This document shows, one piece after another, positions 9,106 to 18,024 of a stretch of DNA of 64,000 nt. The DNA is from Caprella mutica (lineage: Eukaryota > Arthropoda > Malacostraca > Amphipoda > Caprellidae): the NCBI GenBank assembly GCA_947561585.1, contig CANNZV010005055.1, positions 1 through 64,000 of the forward strand. Direction: 5' to 3'. The first letter of the stretch is position 1, and every line of letters begins with the position of its first letter. Both the position numbers and the translations under genes were made by a program. The notes under the pieces are model-generated. The model was not told the DNA's origin. It did no database searches and saw nothing but the letters and a program-made list of their open reading frames with translations.

Positions 9106-10195
9106 AATTAAGAACCCCCTCATTGGCTTCACTTCGCAGTGCGTTGCCATTCTCTGCGTCAAAGATCGACACCGTTCGCGGATCAAACCGCAGCCCCGTC
9201 TTTTGCCCCAATTTCACGGCATCTGATGAGGCCACCCGCGCCTTGACCGATCCGTTAGCGGTATCGAGCGTAATGATCTGCGTGGTGCCAAGATACTCAA
9301 CTGCTGCAACTTCGCCGCGATAGCTGGCGCTATCATCCAACGAAATATGCTCTGGCCTGACACCAAAGGTCAGACTGCCATTGCCACCTTCCAACATCCG
9401 CGGAATGTCAAACGTGTCATCGCCGAACTGAACCCGCGTGTCGCCTGTGCCAACCATTCCGTGGAAGTTCAGGAAATTCATGGGAGGCGATCCGATGAAC
9501 TGCGCCACAAACTTTGTCGCGGGCCAATCATAGATGTCTTGCGGAACGCCGAATTGTTCAACAACACCGTGGTTCATGACCACGATCTTGTCGCCCATCT
9601 GCATGGCTTCAAGCTGATCATGCGTCACGTAGACCGTCGTGGCATTCATCCGGTCGTGCAAGGCGCGCAACTCTTCCGACATGTGTTCCCGAAACTCAGC
9701 GTCCAATGCACCCAAAGGTTCATCCATGAAAAACGCCTTCGGATCCCGCACAATCGCCCGACCCAAGGCAACACGTTGACGGTCACCTCCTGACAGACCT
9801 CCCACTGGACGGTTCAAGATGTCGGTGATGCCGAGTATCTCTGCAATCTCGGCAACCTTTTTCTTGGCCTGCGCCTTGGGCATACCCTGACTGATCAGCG
9901 GATAAGTGATGTTCTTGCCAACGTTTAAGTGTGGATACAAAGCGAACATCTGGAAAACGAAAGCGATGTCGCGTTCGCTGGCAGGCTTCATACCGACCTC
10001 TTCATTGTCGATGAATATCTCACCAGACGTCGGAAGCTCGAGCCCGGCCATCATGCGCAGCGTCGTTGTCTTGCCGCAGCCGGATGGCCCCAAGAGCATG
10101 AAGAATTCACCGTCTTCGATCGTAAAAGTCGAAGACTTCACCGCGTTGAACGACCCAAAGTCCTTGCGCACGTTTTCAATTCGTATTTGTGCCAT
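9098..10195 (-). CDS. ABC transporter ATPase (first ATPase of a two-ATPase CUT1-type importer)
   Basis: The 365-residue product has Walker A GPSGCGKT (36-43), signature LSGGDRQRVALGRA, Walker B FFMDEPLGALD, an H-loop VTHD, and a C-terminal regulatory domain with GVRPEHI. It resembles UgpC/MalK-type ATPases of carbohydrate importers. Its start lies four bases after the stop of the small membrane protein, and its end overlaps the next ATPase gene. The two ATPases differ clearly in signature and C-terminus, so this is not a recent duplication. Confidence 0.92.
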   Translation of the reverse strand: MAQIRIENVRKDFGSFNAVKSSTFTIEDGEFFMLLGPSGCGKTTTLRMMAGLELPTSGEIFIDNEEVGMKPASERDIAFVFQMFALYPHLNVGKNITYPLISQGMPKAQAKKKVAEIAEILGITDILNRPVGGLSGGDRQRVALGRAIVRDPKAFFMDEPLGALDAEFREHMSEELRALHDRMNATTVYVTHDQLEAMQMGDKIVVMNHGVVEQFGVPQDIYDWPATKFVAQFIGSPPMNFLNFHGMVGTGDTRVQFGDDTFDIPRMLEGGNGSLTFGVRPEHISLDDSASYRGEVAAVEYLGTTQIITLDTANGSVKARVASSDAVKLGQKTGLRFDPRTVSIFDAENGNALRSEANEGVLNYG

Positions 10196-10199
10196 GCGC

Positions 10200-10388
10200 T
10201 TACTCCGGGAAGTGACTGACGATGATGAACATCACCGTGCCAACGAGGGTGACAATGAATGAGTAGGTGTAGATCCCAAGGGCAAAGGGCTGCATCAACA
10301 TGACAACTCCAAGCGCAATCAGGATTGAGGCCACCATTTCCCATGGGCCACGACGGAGCCGCAGCAGGCCTTTGATGAAATATGTCAT
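10200..10388 (-). CDS. Small two-helix membrane protein of the ABC transporter operon
   Basis: The 62-residue product starts MTYFIKGLLRLRRGPWEM and has two predicted membrane helices (MVASILIALGVVMLMQPFAL and a YSFIVTLVGTVMFIIV segment). Its ATG overlaps the permease stop (ATGA), and it ends four bases before the first ATPase gene, so it is made with the transporter. Operons for glycerol-type importers also contain a small membrane protein (GlpU), but this one is shorter and I see no clear similarity. It could be an accessory or assembly subunit; function unknown. Confidence 0.65.
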   Translation of the reverse strand: MTYFIKGLLRLRRGPWEMVASILIALGVVMLMQPFALGIYTYSFIVTLVGTVMFIIVSHFPE

Positions 10389-11323
10389 TTGCGTACTGCT
10401 CCGAATGTGATCCCGCGAAGAAGGTGTTTGCGTAGCAGCACGGTGAACACCATGACGGGGACAAGGAAGATCGTTGCGCCAGCGGCCACAGCGGGCCAAT
10501 CCTTGCCGTTCACCCCGATGATATTGGGAATAAACGGAGGGGCTGTCTGGGCGGTGCCCGATGTCAGAAGAACGGCAAAGGCATATTCATTCCACGCAAA
10601 GATCAGACAGAAGATCGCAGTAGAAGCGATACCCGTGGCCGCTTGCGGGAGAACGACTTTGTAAAAGGCTTGGAACCGCGTGTAACCGTCGATCAGCGCC
10701 GCTTCTTCATACTCAATCGGGATCTCATCAATGAACCCTTTCAAAAGCCAGACCGACAGGGACAGGTTCACGGCTGTATACAGCAGGATCATCCCTAGGT
10801 GGGTGTCGTTGAGGCCAAGGTTGCGGAACATCAAGAAGATGGGGATGGCAACGGCGATCGGGGGCATCATCCGGGTCGACAGGATGAAGAACAACAGATC
10901 GTCCTTGAGCGGCACCTTGAACCGACTGAACGCATAGGCCGCCATTGTACCCAAGATCATGCAAAGTGCAGTTGACCCAAAGCCAATGATTACAGAGTTC
11001 AGAAAACGCTCGCCATAACGGGACGGACCGGAAATCACTGTGCCCCGTTCTCGGGCGATCTTGTCATACCAGGTGGTCGCAGGCCCTGCGTTTTCCAGCA
11101 TTTGTTCAGTCGCACGCGTCCGGTCGGTAAACAGATTCACATAGCCTTCCATCGTTGGTTCAAAGAAAACCTTTGGAGGATACGCGATGGAGTCCGCTGG
11201 CGATTTAAAGCCCGTTGCGATGATCCACAAAAGCGGGATCAGCGTGATAACGGCGTAAAGGACCACGGCAGTTCCGGCGAACCATTTCGTGCCTTTGGTG
11301 GGTTCTGTGACGGAAAAACTCAT
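10385..11323 (-). CDS. ABC transporter permease (MalG-like, CUT1)
   Basis: The 312-residue inner-membrane protein has about six helices and the EAA-type cytoplasmic loop of importers (EEAALIDGYTRFQAFYKVVLP) that docks to the ATPase. It ends LRGITFGAVRK, the usual C-terminus of MalG-type permeases. A long periplasmic insert (residues ~55-100) follows the first helix. Its ATG overlaps the stop of the partner permease and its stop overlaps the small membrane protein, giving tight translational coupling. Confidence 0.92.
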   Translation of the reverse strand: MSFSVTEPTKGTKWFAGTAVVLYAVITLIPLLWIIATGFKSPADSIAYPPKVFFEPTMEGYVNLFTDRTRATEQMLENAGPATTWYDKIARERGTVISGPSRYGERFLNSVIIGFGSTALCMILGTMAAYAFSRFKVPLKDDLLFFILSTRMMPPIAVAIPIFLMFRNLGLNDTHLGMILLYTAVNLSLSVWLLKGFIDEIPIEYEEAALIDGYTRFQAFYKVVLPQAATGIASTAIFCLIFAWNEYAFAVLLTSGTAQTAPPFIPNIIGVNGKDWPAVAAGATIFLVPVMVFTVLLRKHLLRGITFGAVRK

Positions 11324-12267
11324 CTGTCTTTAACCTTATTGAGCGCTTTCACGTAGATCGAAGCGAGTCCGAACACGGTGACAAAGAGGATGACCGCATA
11401 GGCCGACGAATACCCAGTGCGCCATTTCTCAAACGCTTCGCGTTTCAGATCGATGGAAGTGAGTGTTGTGGTGTTGCCTGGGCCGCCGCCGGTGAGTTGC
11501 ACCACCAGATCGAACATTTTGAAGTTCTCGATGCCGCGGAACAGCACAGCCAACATCAGGAACGGCAGGGCCATTGGAATGGTGATCGTCCAAAACTGAC
11601 GCCACTTACTGGCACGGTCGCATTCAGCGGCCTCATAGATGCTGTCAGGAATGGACCGCAAGCCAGCCAAGCAGATCAACATGACAAAGGGTGTCCACAT
11701 CCATGTGTCAGCGATAATGATCGCCCAAGGGGCCAGGTGGACATCGCCGATCATCGAAAAGTCTGCCGGATCACCACCGGTAAAGAAGGTCACCACGTAG
11801 TTAAACAGGCCGGTTTGTGGCTGATAGAGGAACGTCCAAAAGTTGCCGACCACCGCAGGAGAAAGCATCATTGGGAAGACAATGATCGTTGTCCAAAGGT
11901 CGTTTCCTTTGAATTTCTTGTTGATGAGATACGCCAGCGTGAACCCGATCAAGACCTGCAAGGTGATCGTCCAAATCAGGAAATGCGCCGTTGCCTGCAT
12001 TGTGTTCCAGATATCTGGATCACCCAAAATACGTTCGTAGTTGCGCAACCCCACCCACTCGACGTCCTTGTTGGGACGGTTGACGCGGAAGTTGGTAAAG
12101 CTTAGCCGGATCGTCCAAATCAACGGGAAGATATTGACGGCAAGCAACAGGAAAATTGTCGGCGCGACAAAGATCCAAGCGATCGCTCGATCAGATAGGC
12201 CTCGGATCTTTCTGGCAACTCCGTCGGGCGTATGCTGTGCCGCCTTTTGGATGGGGGAGCTTGTCAT
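11320..12267 (-). CDS. ABC transporter permease (MalF-like, CUT1)
   Basis: The 315-residue protein has six helices and an EAA loop (YEAAECDRASKWRQFWTITIP). It pairs with the MalG-like permease encoded immediately downstream. The ATG at 12267 is chosen over a TTG 18 bases upstream because AAGGA sits at an acceptable distance from the ATG. The gene is separated from the binding-protein gene by a strong hairpin, which may lower permease expression relative to the binding protein. Confidence 0.92.
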   Translation of the reverse strand: MTSSPIQKAAQHTPDGVARKIRGLSDRAIAWIFVAPTIFLLLAVNIFPLIWTIRLSFTNFRVNRPNKDVEWVGLRNYERILGDPDIWNTMQATAHFLIWTITLQVLIGFTLAYLINKKFKGNDLWTTIIVFPMMLSPAVVGNFWTFLYQPQTGLFNYVVTFFTGGDPADFSMIGDVHLAPWAIIIADTWMWTPFVMLICLAGLRSIPDSIYEAAECDRASKWRQFWTITIPMALPFLMLAVLFRGIENFKMFDLVVQLTGGGPGNTTTLTSIDLKREAFEKWRTGYSSAYAVILFVTVFGLASIYVKALNKVKDR

Positions 12268-12330
12268 GGTTTTTGGTTCCTTCAAGACGGACCAAACCTG
12301 CCCGACTTAAATCAAAGTGAGAGTGGAATT

Positions 12331-12359
12331 CCTCCGGCCGATACAAGACCGGCCGGAGG
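12331..12359 (-). promoter_or_regulatory. Intercistronic hairpin after the binding-protein gene
   Basis: A perfect 10-bp stem (CCTCCGGCCG / CGGCCGGAGG) with a 9-base loop lies between the binding-protein stop and the first permease start. There is no T-run after it on the minus strand, so it is more likely an mRNA-stabilising or attenuating hairpin, as between malE and malF, than a full terminator. Confidence 0.7.
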
Positions 12360-12399
12360 AGGGTCAGACCTTCAGGTAAGAAGTCCGACAGGGAGGGTT

Positions 12400-13722
12400 C
12401 TAAATCTTGCCTTCGTCTTCAAAGACTTCGGTCCAGTCACGTACCAGCCCGTCCAACGCGCCTTGTGCAGTCCCTTCGCCAGCGATGACATAGTTGTGCA
12501 CACGCTCTTGCATGGCGATCAGCAGATCGGCGTAAGCAGGTTCCGCCCAAAAGTCTTTTACGATCGCCATCGAGTCGAGGAAGGTCTGCGCATATGGCTG
12601 ACTTGTTGCAAAGTCGGGATCTTCGACCACTGCTTTCAAAGCGGAATATCCACCAAGTTCCCACCACTGCGCCTGAATTGCAGGCTGGGCAAACCACTGG
12701 ATATACTCCAGCGCGGCCTCTTGCTTTTGCGAATAGGACACGACAGAGATCCCCTGCCCGCCCAACTGCGCGAACTGACCTGCAGGACCCGCCGGGTTCG
12801 GGAAGTAGCCGGATTTGCCACCGCCAACGTTTTCATCCGCTTCAACGCCAGGCCAGATGAAAGCAAAGTTCATCTGCATCGCAACCTGTCCGGACCGATA
12901 GGCGTCGATGTTTTCGCCCATGTACCAGTTAGACGAACCCGGAGGCGTGCCTACGTCATAGAGTTCTTTGTAGAACTCTAGGCCTTCGGCAGCAGAAGCT
13001 GAGTTTACAAAGCCTTCTAGTTCATAGGGCTGATCCGGGTTTTCGTACAGGAAGCCGTAGTTGTAGAGCGCATTCGTCACGCCCATGGTGATGCCTTCAG
13101 ATCCGCGCTCGGTGTAGATCGCGGCACCATAAACGGTTGTTCCGTCGATATCGCGGCCTTGGAAAAATTCAGCGATATCCTTCAGCTCGGACAAGGATGC
13201 AGGAACGCCAAGAGCACGCCCGTACTTGTCTTTGAATTCCGCCTGCAGCTCGGGGCGTTCGAACCAATCTTTGCGGTAGGTCCAGCCAACAACATCACCA
13301 AATGCTGGCAAAGCGTAATAGTTTGGCGTGTTTTTCGGCCATTCAGAATAGCCGGTCACGGTCGCTGGAATGAAATCGCCCATCGAGATGGCATTGGCAT
13401 CAAAGAAGTCATTCAACTTAACGTAGTGGCCGTTTTCTGCGCCAGCACCGATCCACTGGCTGTCGCCAATCATCAGATCACAAAGCTGTCCGCCAGAATT
13501 CAATTCGTTCAGCATGCGGTCCGCAAAGCTTGGCCAAGGTACAAATTCAAAGCTCATGTTGTGGCCAGACTTGGCCTCAAAATCCTTGCTCAGCTCAATC
13601 AGTGCGTTCGCAGGATCCCATGCAGCCCAGCACAGGGTCAGGTCTTCGGCGATTGCCGAAGTTGACAAGCCAGACGCAAGGATTGCGCCAGCTGCAACAG
13701 TGGTCATCATCTTGGTTTTCAT
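12400..13722 (-). CDS. Periplasmic carbohydrate-binding protein of the ABC importer
   Basis: The 440-residue product begins with a signal peptide (MKTKMMTTVAAGAILASGLS, cleavage near SAIAED). It then shows the type of family 1 extracellular binding proteins (DLTLCWAAWDPANALIELSK ... FEFVPWPSFADRMLNEL). It would capture the substrate in the periplasm and deliver it to the two permeases. The ligand is not evident. The company of a DHA-type kinase and FBPase suggests a small ketose or polyol that yields C3/C4 phosphates. The ATG at 13722 has a GGAGGA site; upstream in-frame starts would extend through the promoter and operators. Confidence 0.88.
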   Translation of the reverse strand: MKTKMMTTVAAGAILASGLSTSAIAEDLTLCWAAWDPANALIELSKDFEAKSGHNMSFEFVPWPSFADRMLNELNSGGQLCDLMIGDSQWIGAGAENGHYVKLNDFFDANAISMGDFIPATVTGYSEWPKNTPNYYALPAFGDVVGWTYRKDWFERPELQAEFKDKYGRALGVPASLSELKDIAEFFQGRDIDGTTVYGAAIYTERGSEGITMGVTNALYNYGFLYENPDQPYELEGFVNSASAAEGLEFYKELYDVGTPPGSSNWYMGENIDAYRSGQVAMQMNFAFIWPGVEADENVGGGKSGYFPNPAGPAGQFAQLGGQGISVVSYSQKQEAALEYIQWFAQPAIQAQWWELGGYSALKAVVEDPDFATSQPYAQTFLDSMAIVKDFWAEPAYADLLIAMQERVHNYVIAGEGTAQGALDGLVRDWTEVFEDEGKI

Positions 13723-13791
13723 TGGATTGCTCCTCCCATTTCCAATCAACGCCACGTCTCCTCGCCTCGACTCAGCGTTACACCGTGCTAC

Positions 13792-13809
13792 TTGAGGCAC
13801 GTGCATCAT
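13792..13809. promoter_or_regulatory. Candidate LacI-family operator 1
   Basis: The imperfect palindrome TTGAGGCACGTGCATCAT has a central CACGTG. It lies between the binding-protein gene and the divergent LacI gene, 30 bases (about three helical turns) from the second copy. The even-length palindrome with a central CG suits LacI-family regulators. Confidence 0.6.
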
Positions 13810-13821
13810 TGCAAGTTTTTT

Positions 13822-13839
13822 TTGAGACACGTGCCTCAA
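13822..13839. promoter_or_regulatory. Candidate LacI-family operator 2 (near-perfect palindrome)
   Basis: TTGAGACACGTGCCTCAA is a palindrome with a single asymmetric pair. It repeats the left half and core of the first site 30 bases away. Both sites lie upstream of the importer operon and of the regulator gene, so the same protein could control both directions. Confidence 0.65.
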
Positions 13840-13918
13840 AAAATGCTACATCCAGTATGTAACAGCGCAAGTGGTATGGGCTGTCTGCGCGCTTGCGACC
13901 AACCAAATATTTGATAAG

Positions 13919-14977
13919 ATGAACAAAACTGAAACAATGACCCTTAAACCCTCGATGCTTAGACCAACGACAAAAGATCTGGCCAAAGAAGCTGGTGTGA
14001 GTCGAGCAACCGTCGATCGCGTCCTCAATGGTCGCGAGGGTGTGAAACAAAAAACTGTGGACCGCGTGAACGAGGCGATCACAAAGATCGGCTTTGTCCG
14101 CAACATCCAAGCGGCCAACTTGGCCAAGTCTCGGAAATATCGCTTTGTCTTTGCGCTCCCGCGATCCGGCGATCAATTCTTGGATGAAATCATTCGCCAA
14201 ATTGACGAGGCGGGAAAAACTTTTGCAGAAGATTTGGTTTGGTGCGACGTGCATCAGATCGACGAGAATGATCCACATAGCATTACTGCGTTCTTGGCCA
14301 AAATTGATCCGGCCAGCACCAGCGGCGTTGCAATCATGGCGCCTGAATCACCGCAAGTTCGCGACGGAATCTTTCGGTTGCAGGAACGCGGCGTGGCATC
14401 GTTGCCGTTCATCTCGGACCAGACAACGACGACAGAACACTGGGTCGGCATGAACAACCATTCGGCGGGCGCAACTGCTGCGAACCTTATTGGTCGTTTT
14501 AGCAATGCAGCCAATGGGACCATCATGATCATTGCCGAAAGCATGCAATCGCGGGACAGTTTAGAACGGCGGCTTGGCTTTGACGCTGAAATCAATGAGA
14601 ACTTCGCAAACTTGCGTGCCCTTCCATCGTTGGAAACCTACGGGAACGTCGAACGCGCACAGGAAATCATCGAAAGCACCGCTCGGAACAACCCGGATCT
14701 TATTGGCGTCTATGTCATGTCTTCCGAGGCTCGCCCCCCACTTTCAGTTGTCAACGCGCTGGCTGGCACCTCAGACCTCGTAAAGATAGCTCACGAACGG
14801 ACGCCATATACGGAATCTGAGCTTAAGGCCGGCACCTTGGATGCCATCATCGCGCAAGATCCGGGCCATTTGGTGCGCAGCGCGGTGCGAAAACTCAAAG
14901 CCGCCGTCGATGGGCGGCAAGCACGAGGATCGCAGGAACGCATACGGGTCGAAGTGATTTTACGCACCAACCTGTAG
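13919..14977 (+). CDS. LacI-family transcriptional regulator of the importer operon
   Basis: The N-terminal helix-turn-helix (residues ~18-40, TTKDLAKEAGVSRATVDRVL) is followed by a periplasmic-binding-protein-like effector domain; total length is 352 residues. The gene is divergent from the binding-protein gene, with two palindromic sites between them, so it most probably represses (and autoregulates) the importer/kinase/FBPase operon until its sugar ligand binds. The ATG at 13919 is preferred. An ATG at 13937 is possible, and an earlier frame start would add an unconserved leader. The ribosome-binding site is weak. Confidence 0.88.
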   Translation: MNKTETMTLKPSMLRPTTKDLAKEAGVSRATVDRVLNGREGVKQKTVDRVNEAITKIGFVRNIQAANLAKSRKYRFVFALPRSGDQFLDEIIRQIDEAGKTFAEDLVWCDVHQIDENDPHSITAFLAKIDPASTSGVAIMAPESPQVRDGIFRLQERGVASLPFISDQTTTTEHWVGMNNHSAGATAANLIGRFSNAANGTIMIIAESMQSRDSLERRLGFDAEINENFANLRALPSLETYGNVERAQEIIESTARNNPDLIGVYVMSSEARPPLSVVNALAGTSDLVKIAHERTPYTESELKAGTLDAIIAQDPGHLVRSAVRKLKAAVDGRQARGSQERIRVEVILRTNL

Positions 14978-15154
14978 TGATTTGAATTATCGATGAACGC
15001 GCCTGAAGCGCGCAATCGTTGGTGCTGCCGCATCTTTTGATCTCTGATTGCTTTGCCCGCTTGAATGTCGATCAAGCCGTTTCCTGCCTTCTCAACCCAA
15101 GTCTGGAACCGAAGGCGTCGTTTCGTGAATTTGCTTCGAACGGCTGCCAACGCC

Positions 15155-16156
15155 CTAAACCGTGATGCGCTGATCGTTGGTGTCAAATGCAAAGGCTGCG
15201 TTGTTGTCAAAGTCGACTTCGATTGCCTCGCCCACTGCTGTGGCATCTTGCCCAAACAGACGAACAGTCATCGCTTCTTTTTCGGATGTGGAAATCAGAA
15301 GGTTTGTGTCACCGCCCAACCGCTCGACATGCGTGACAGTACCTTTGATCCGCCCGCCTTTTTCCAATCGCAGGTGTTCAGGCCGGATACCAAGTGTGCC
15401 ACCTTGGGGTATGTCAACAGGCGCCTTTTGCAGAAAATTCATCGCAGGAGACCCCAAGAAACCAGCAACAAACTTGTTTGCAGGGTTGTTGTAGAGCTCC
15501 ATCGGGCTGCCAACTTGTTCTACCCGCCCATCACGCAGCACAACAATCTTGTCCGCCAGCGTCATCGCTTCGGTCTGGTCGTGAGTCACGTATATCATTG
15601 ATGCACTGAGCGTGCGGTGCAGCTCAGCGATTTCAATGCGTGTGTTCATCCGCAACGCGGCGTCCAGATTAGAAAGCGGCTCGTCAAACAGGAACAGTTT
15701 CGGTTCGCGCACAATAGCACGGCCGATGGCCACCCTCTGACGCTGACCACCTGACAAATCGGACGGACGGCGATCAACGTAGGCGCTAAGATCAAGCATC
15801 TGAACAGCTTTGCTCACACGCTCATCAATGACTGACTTTGGTTGCTTCTCCTGCTTGAGGCCGAGCGCCATGTTGTCGCGAACGCTCAGATGCGGGTAAA
15901 GCGCATAGGATTGGAACACCATGGCAATGCCGCGCTTTGCGGGCGGAGTGTTGTTAACGACCTCTCCGCCAATATCCACCGTTCCACTGGTTGCATCTTC
16001 AAGCCCGGCGATAACGCGCAACAAGGTGGATTTGCCACAGCCTGACGGGCCGACAAAGACAACGAACTCTCCATCTTCAACCGTCAAGTTTATGTCGCTC
16101 AGGACCTCCACATTGCCGAATGATTTGCACACGTCTGTCAAAGTCAAAGCAGTCAT
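15155..16156 (-). CDS. ABC transporter ATPase of the amino-sugar importer (UgpC/MsmX-like)
   Basis: The 333-residue ATPase has Walker [10 protein letters not shown], signature [14 protein letters not shown], Walker [18 protein letters not shown]-loop [12 protein letters not shown], and a C-terminal regulatory domain ([10 protein letters not shown]). It is the last gene of the minus-strand operon murQ - binding protein - two permeases - Gfo/Idh/MocA - ATPase, and its ATG overlaps the preceding stop (ATGA). It converges on the LacI gene. Confidence 0.93.
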   Translation of the reverse strand: MTALTLTDVCKSFGNVEVLSDINLTVEDGEFVVFVGPSGCGKSTLLRVIAGLEDATSGTVDIGGEVVNNTPPAKRGIAMVFQSYALYPHLSVRDNMALGLKQEKQPKSVIDERVSKAVQMLDLSAYVDRRPSDLSGGQRQRVAIGRAIVREPKLFLFDEPLSNLDAALRMNTRIEIAELHRTLSASMIYVTHDQTEAMTLADKIVVLRDGRVEQVGSPMELYNNPANKFVAGFLGSPAMNFLQKAPVDIPQGGTLGIRPEHLRLEKGGRIKGTVTHVERLGGDTNLLISTSEKEAMTVRLFGQDATAVGEAIEVDFDNNAAFAFDTNDQRITV

Positions 16157-17178
16157 TGCTTGTCTCCTAGGTTTACGGGGTGGCCGGACCGGATGCTTTC
16201 ATCGGCGGCCAGACATATTGCGAGGGATTGCACTGCGTCGTTCATGTGGCGCGTCAGATCCCAGTTGTTTTGGATTGCATCAATCACAAAGGCGGCTTCG
16301 GCGTCGCACAGCTGTTGGTGGCCGGGCTCCCCCGCCAATTCGATCAGCTCGTCACCCGAGGGGCGGTGCACCAAAAGGCCCCCTACCTTGGTGTGACCAT
16401 CCACATCATCAGATGCACCACTATTGCCCTCGACGATCGAGACGGCCCCATTGGGCGACACCACGTCTTTCACAAAGAACGCAGTTTCGGACATCATCGG
16501 GCCCCACCCCGCCTCGTACCAGCCGACCGAACCATCATCGAACCAAACCTGAAGCTGGCCGTAGTTGTACATGTCCGAAGCAATTTCTTCAGACAATCGA
16601 ATGCCCATTCCACTAACGCGAACCGGTTTAGCGTCGGTAATTTGGCTCATGACGTCCACGTAATGCACACCGCAATCGACGATCGGGCTGGTTGTTTCCA
16701 TCAACGCCTTGTGGGTCGCCCAAGCGTCGCCCTTTGATTGCTGGTTGAGGTTCATGCGGAAAACATAAGGACCGCCAAGGCCACGCGCTTCTGCGATGAA
16801 CCTTTGCCAGCTTGGGTGATGGCGCAGGATGTAACCAACGACCAGCTTCCGGCCCAGACGCGTTGCCGCTTCAACAACGCGACGCGCGTCCTTGACTGTT
16901 GTGGCAAGAGGCTTTTCAACGAAAACGTCTGAACCAGCTTCCATCGCGGCAATGGCATAGTCTGCGTGGCTATCGGAATAGGTCGCAATGCACACAACAT
17001 CCGGGCGCTTTGCAAGCGCATCTTCAAACGTCGAAAACCGTGGGTAGCTTTGCAGATCATCGGGCAAGTCGACGTCAGAGCGACTAACCAGCCCAACGAT
17101 TTCAGCATCTGGATGGGCATGATAGGCCAGCGCATGGCTGCGCCCCATATTGCCCAAGCCTACAACGACAACCTTCAT
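16153..17178 (-). CDS. Gfo/Idh/MocA-family NAD(P)-dependent oxidoreductase
   Basis: The 341-residue protein starts with a Rossmann fold ([17 protein letters not shown]) and carries the family EKPLATT motif (around residue 95) and a C-terminal alpha/beta domain with DCGVHYVD. Members oxidise sugars or inositols, and some use NAD transiently to cleave glycosides (GH109-type). Here it is embedded in a MurNAc/GlcNAc uptake operon, overlapping the permease stop (ATGA). It could therefore act on an imported amino-sugar derivative, but the reaction is unknown. The ATG at 17178 begins the Rossmann strand; upstream in-frame starts lie within the permease gene. Confidence 0.82.
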   Translation of the reverse strand: MKVVVVGLGNMGRSHALAYHAHPDAEIVGLVSRSDVDLPDDLQSYPRFSTFEDALAKRPDVVCIATYSDSHADYAIAAMEAGSDVFVEKPLATTVKDARRVVEAATRLGRKLVVGYILRHHPSWQRFIAEARGLGGPYVFRMNLNQQSKGDAWATHKALMETTSPIVDCGVHYVDVMSQITDAKPVRVSGMGIRLSEEIASDMYNYGQLQVWFDDGSVGWYEAGWGPMMSETAFFVKDVVSPNGAVSIVEGNSGASDDVDGHTKVGGLLVHRPSGDELIELAGEPGHQQLCDAEAAFVIDAIQNNWDLTRHMNDAVQSLAICLAADESIRSGHPVNLGDKQ

Positions 17179-18014
17179 TTGACCGCACCAGACGTGATAC
17201 CGCGAATTAGCTGGCGCGAGAAAACCACATACAGCGCCATCACCGGCAGGATTGCCAAAGACAGGGCTGAAAGAACCGCGTTCCAATCGGTCACGAACTG
17301 ACCAATAAAGACTTGGCTCCCCAGCGTCAGTGTCTTTACTTCTTCAGCTGGCGCAAGGATCAGCGGGAACCACAGATCATTCCAGATCGGGATCATATTG
17401 AACACAGCGACCGTCGCCATGGCTGGCCGAACCAGCGGGAGAACCAAGCGGAAGAAAATCCGGTATTCCGACAGGCCATCGATGCGACCGGCATTTTTGA
17501 GATCATCACTGACCTGACGCATGAACTCCGACAGGATAAACACCGCGAGCGGCAGACCTTGTGCCGTATAGACAAGGATCAGCGCCCAAAGCGTATTCAC
17601 CAACCCTGTCTGCACCATCATTTCCAGAATAGCGACCGTGCCAATGCGGATGGGGATCATAATACCGAGCGCGAGATAGAGCCCCATCAGGGTATTTCCC
17701 TTAAAGCGATACTCGGCCAGCGCGAAGGCTGCCATCGCACCAAACAGCAGAATGAAGAACAAAGACCCAACGGTCACGATCATAGAGTTCTGGAAATAAA
17801 GAAAAAAGTCGCCCTGCTTGAGAACGGTCTCGTAGCCGATCAGTGAAAAACTCTCGGAGTTTGGCAAAGCCAGAGGTTCGCGAAAGATCGAGCGACGGTC
17901 CTTGAAGCTGTTGATCACGATCACAAAGACCGGGAACATGGCAATGAGGACATACAGGATCAAAACACCGTGTGCGGTATAGGTATTCAGGCGGTTTTGG
18001 CGTGCGACGTTCAT
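17175..18014 (-). CDS. ABC transporter permease (MalG-like) of the amino-sugar importer
   Basis: This 279-residue membrane protein has six helices and an EAA-type loop (LKNAGRIDGLSEYRIFFRLVLP), and it ends RGITSGAVK, the usual MalG-type tail. The ATG at 18014 follows a strong GAGGAGA site and lies 10 bases after the partner permease. A much longer in-frame extension would overlap that gene and is rejected. Confidence 0.92.
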   Translation of the reverse strand: MNVARQNRLNTYTAHGVLILYVLIAMFPVFVIVINSFKDRRSIFREPLALPNSESFSLIGYETVLKQGDFFLYFQNSMIVTVGSLFFILLFGAMAAFALAEYRFKGNTLMGLYLALGIMIPIRIGTVAILEMMVQTGLVNTLWALILVYTAQGLPLAVFILSEFMRQVSDDLKNAGRIDGLSEYRIFFRLVLPLVRPAMATVAVFNMIPIWNDLWFPLILAPAEEVKTLTLGSQVFIGQFVTDWNAVLSALSLAILPVMALYVVFSRQLIRGITSGAVK

Positions 18015-18024
18015 GTCATTCTCC

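Noticed and set aside
14978..15154. Terminator between the LacI gene and the convergent ATPase gene
   Set aside because: Only a short GCGC/GCGC pairing without a T-run is visible; not enough to call.
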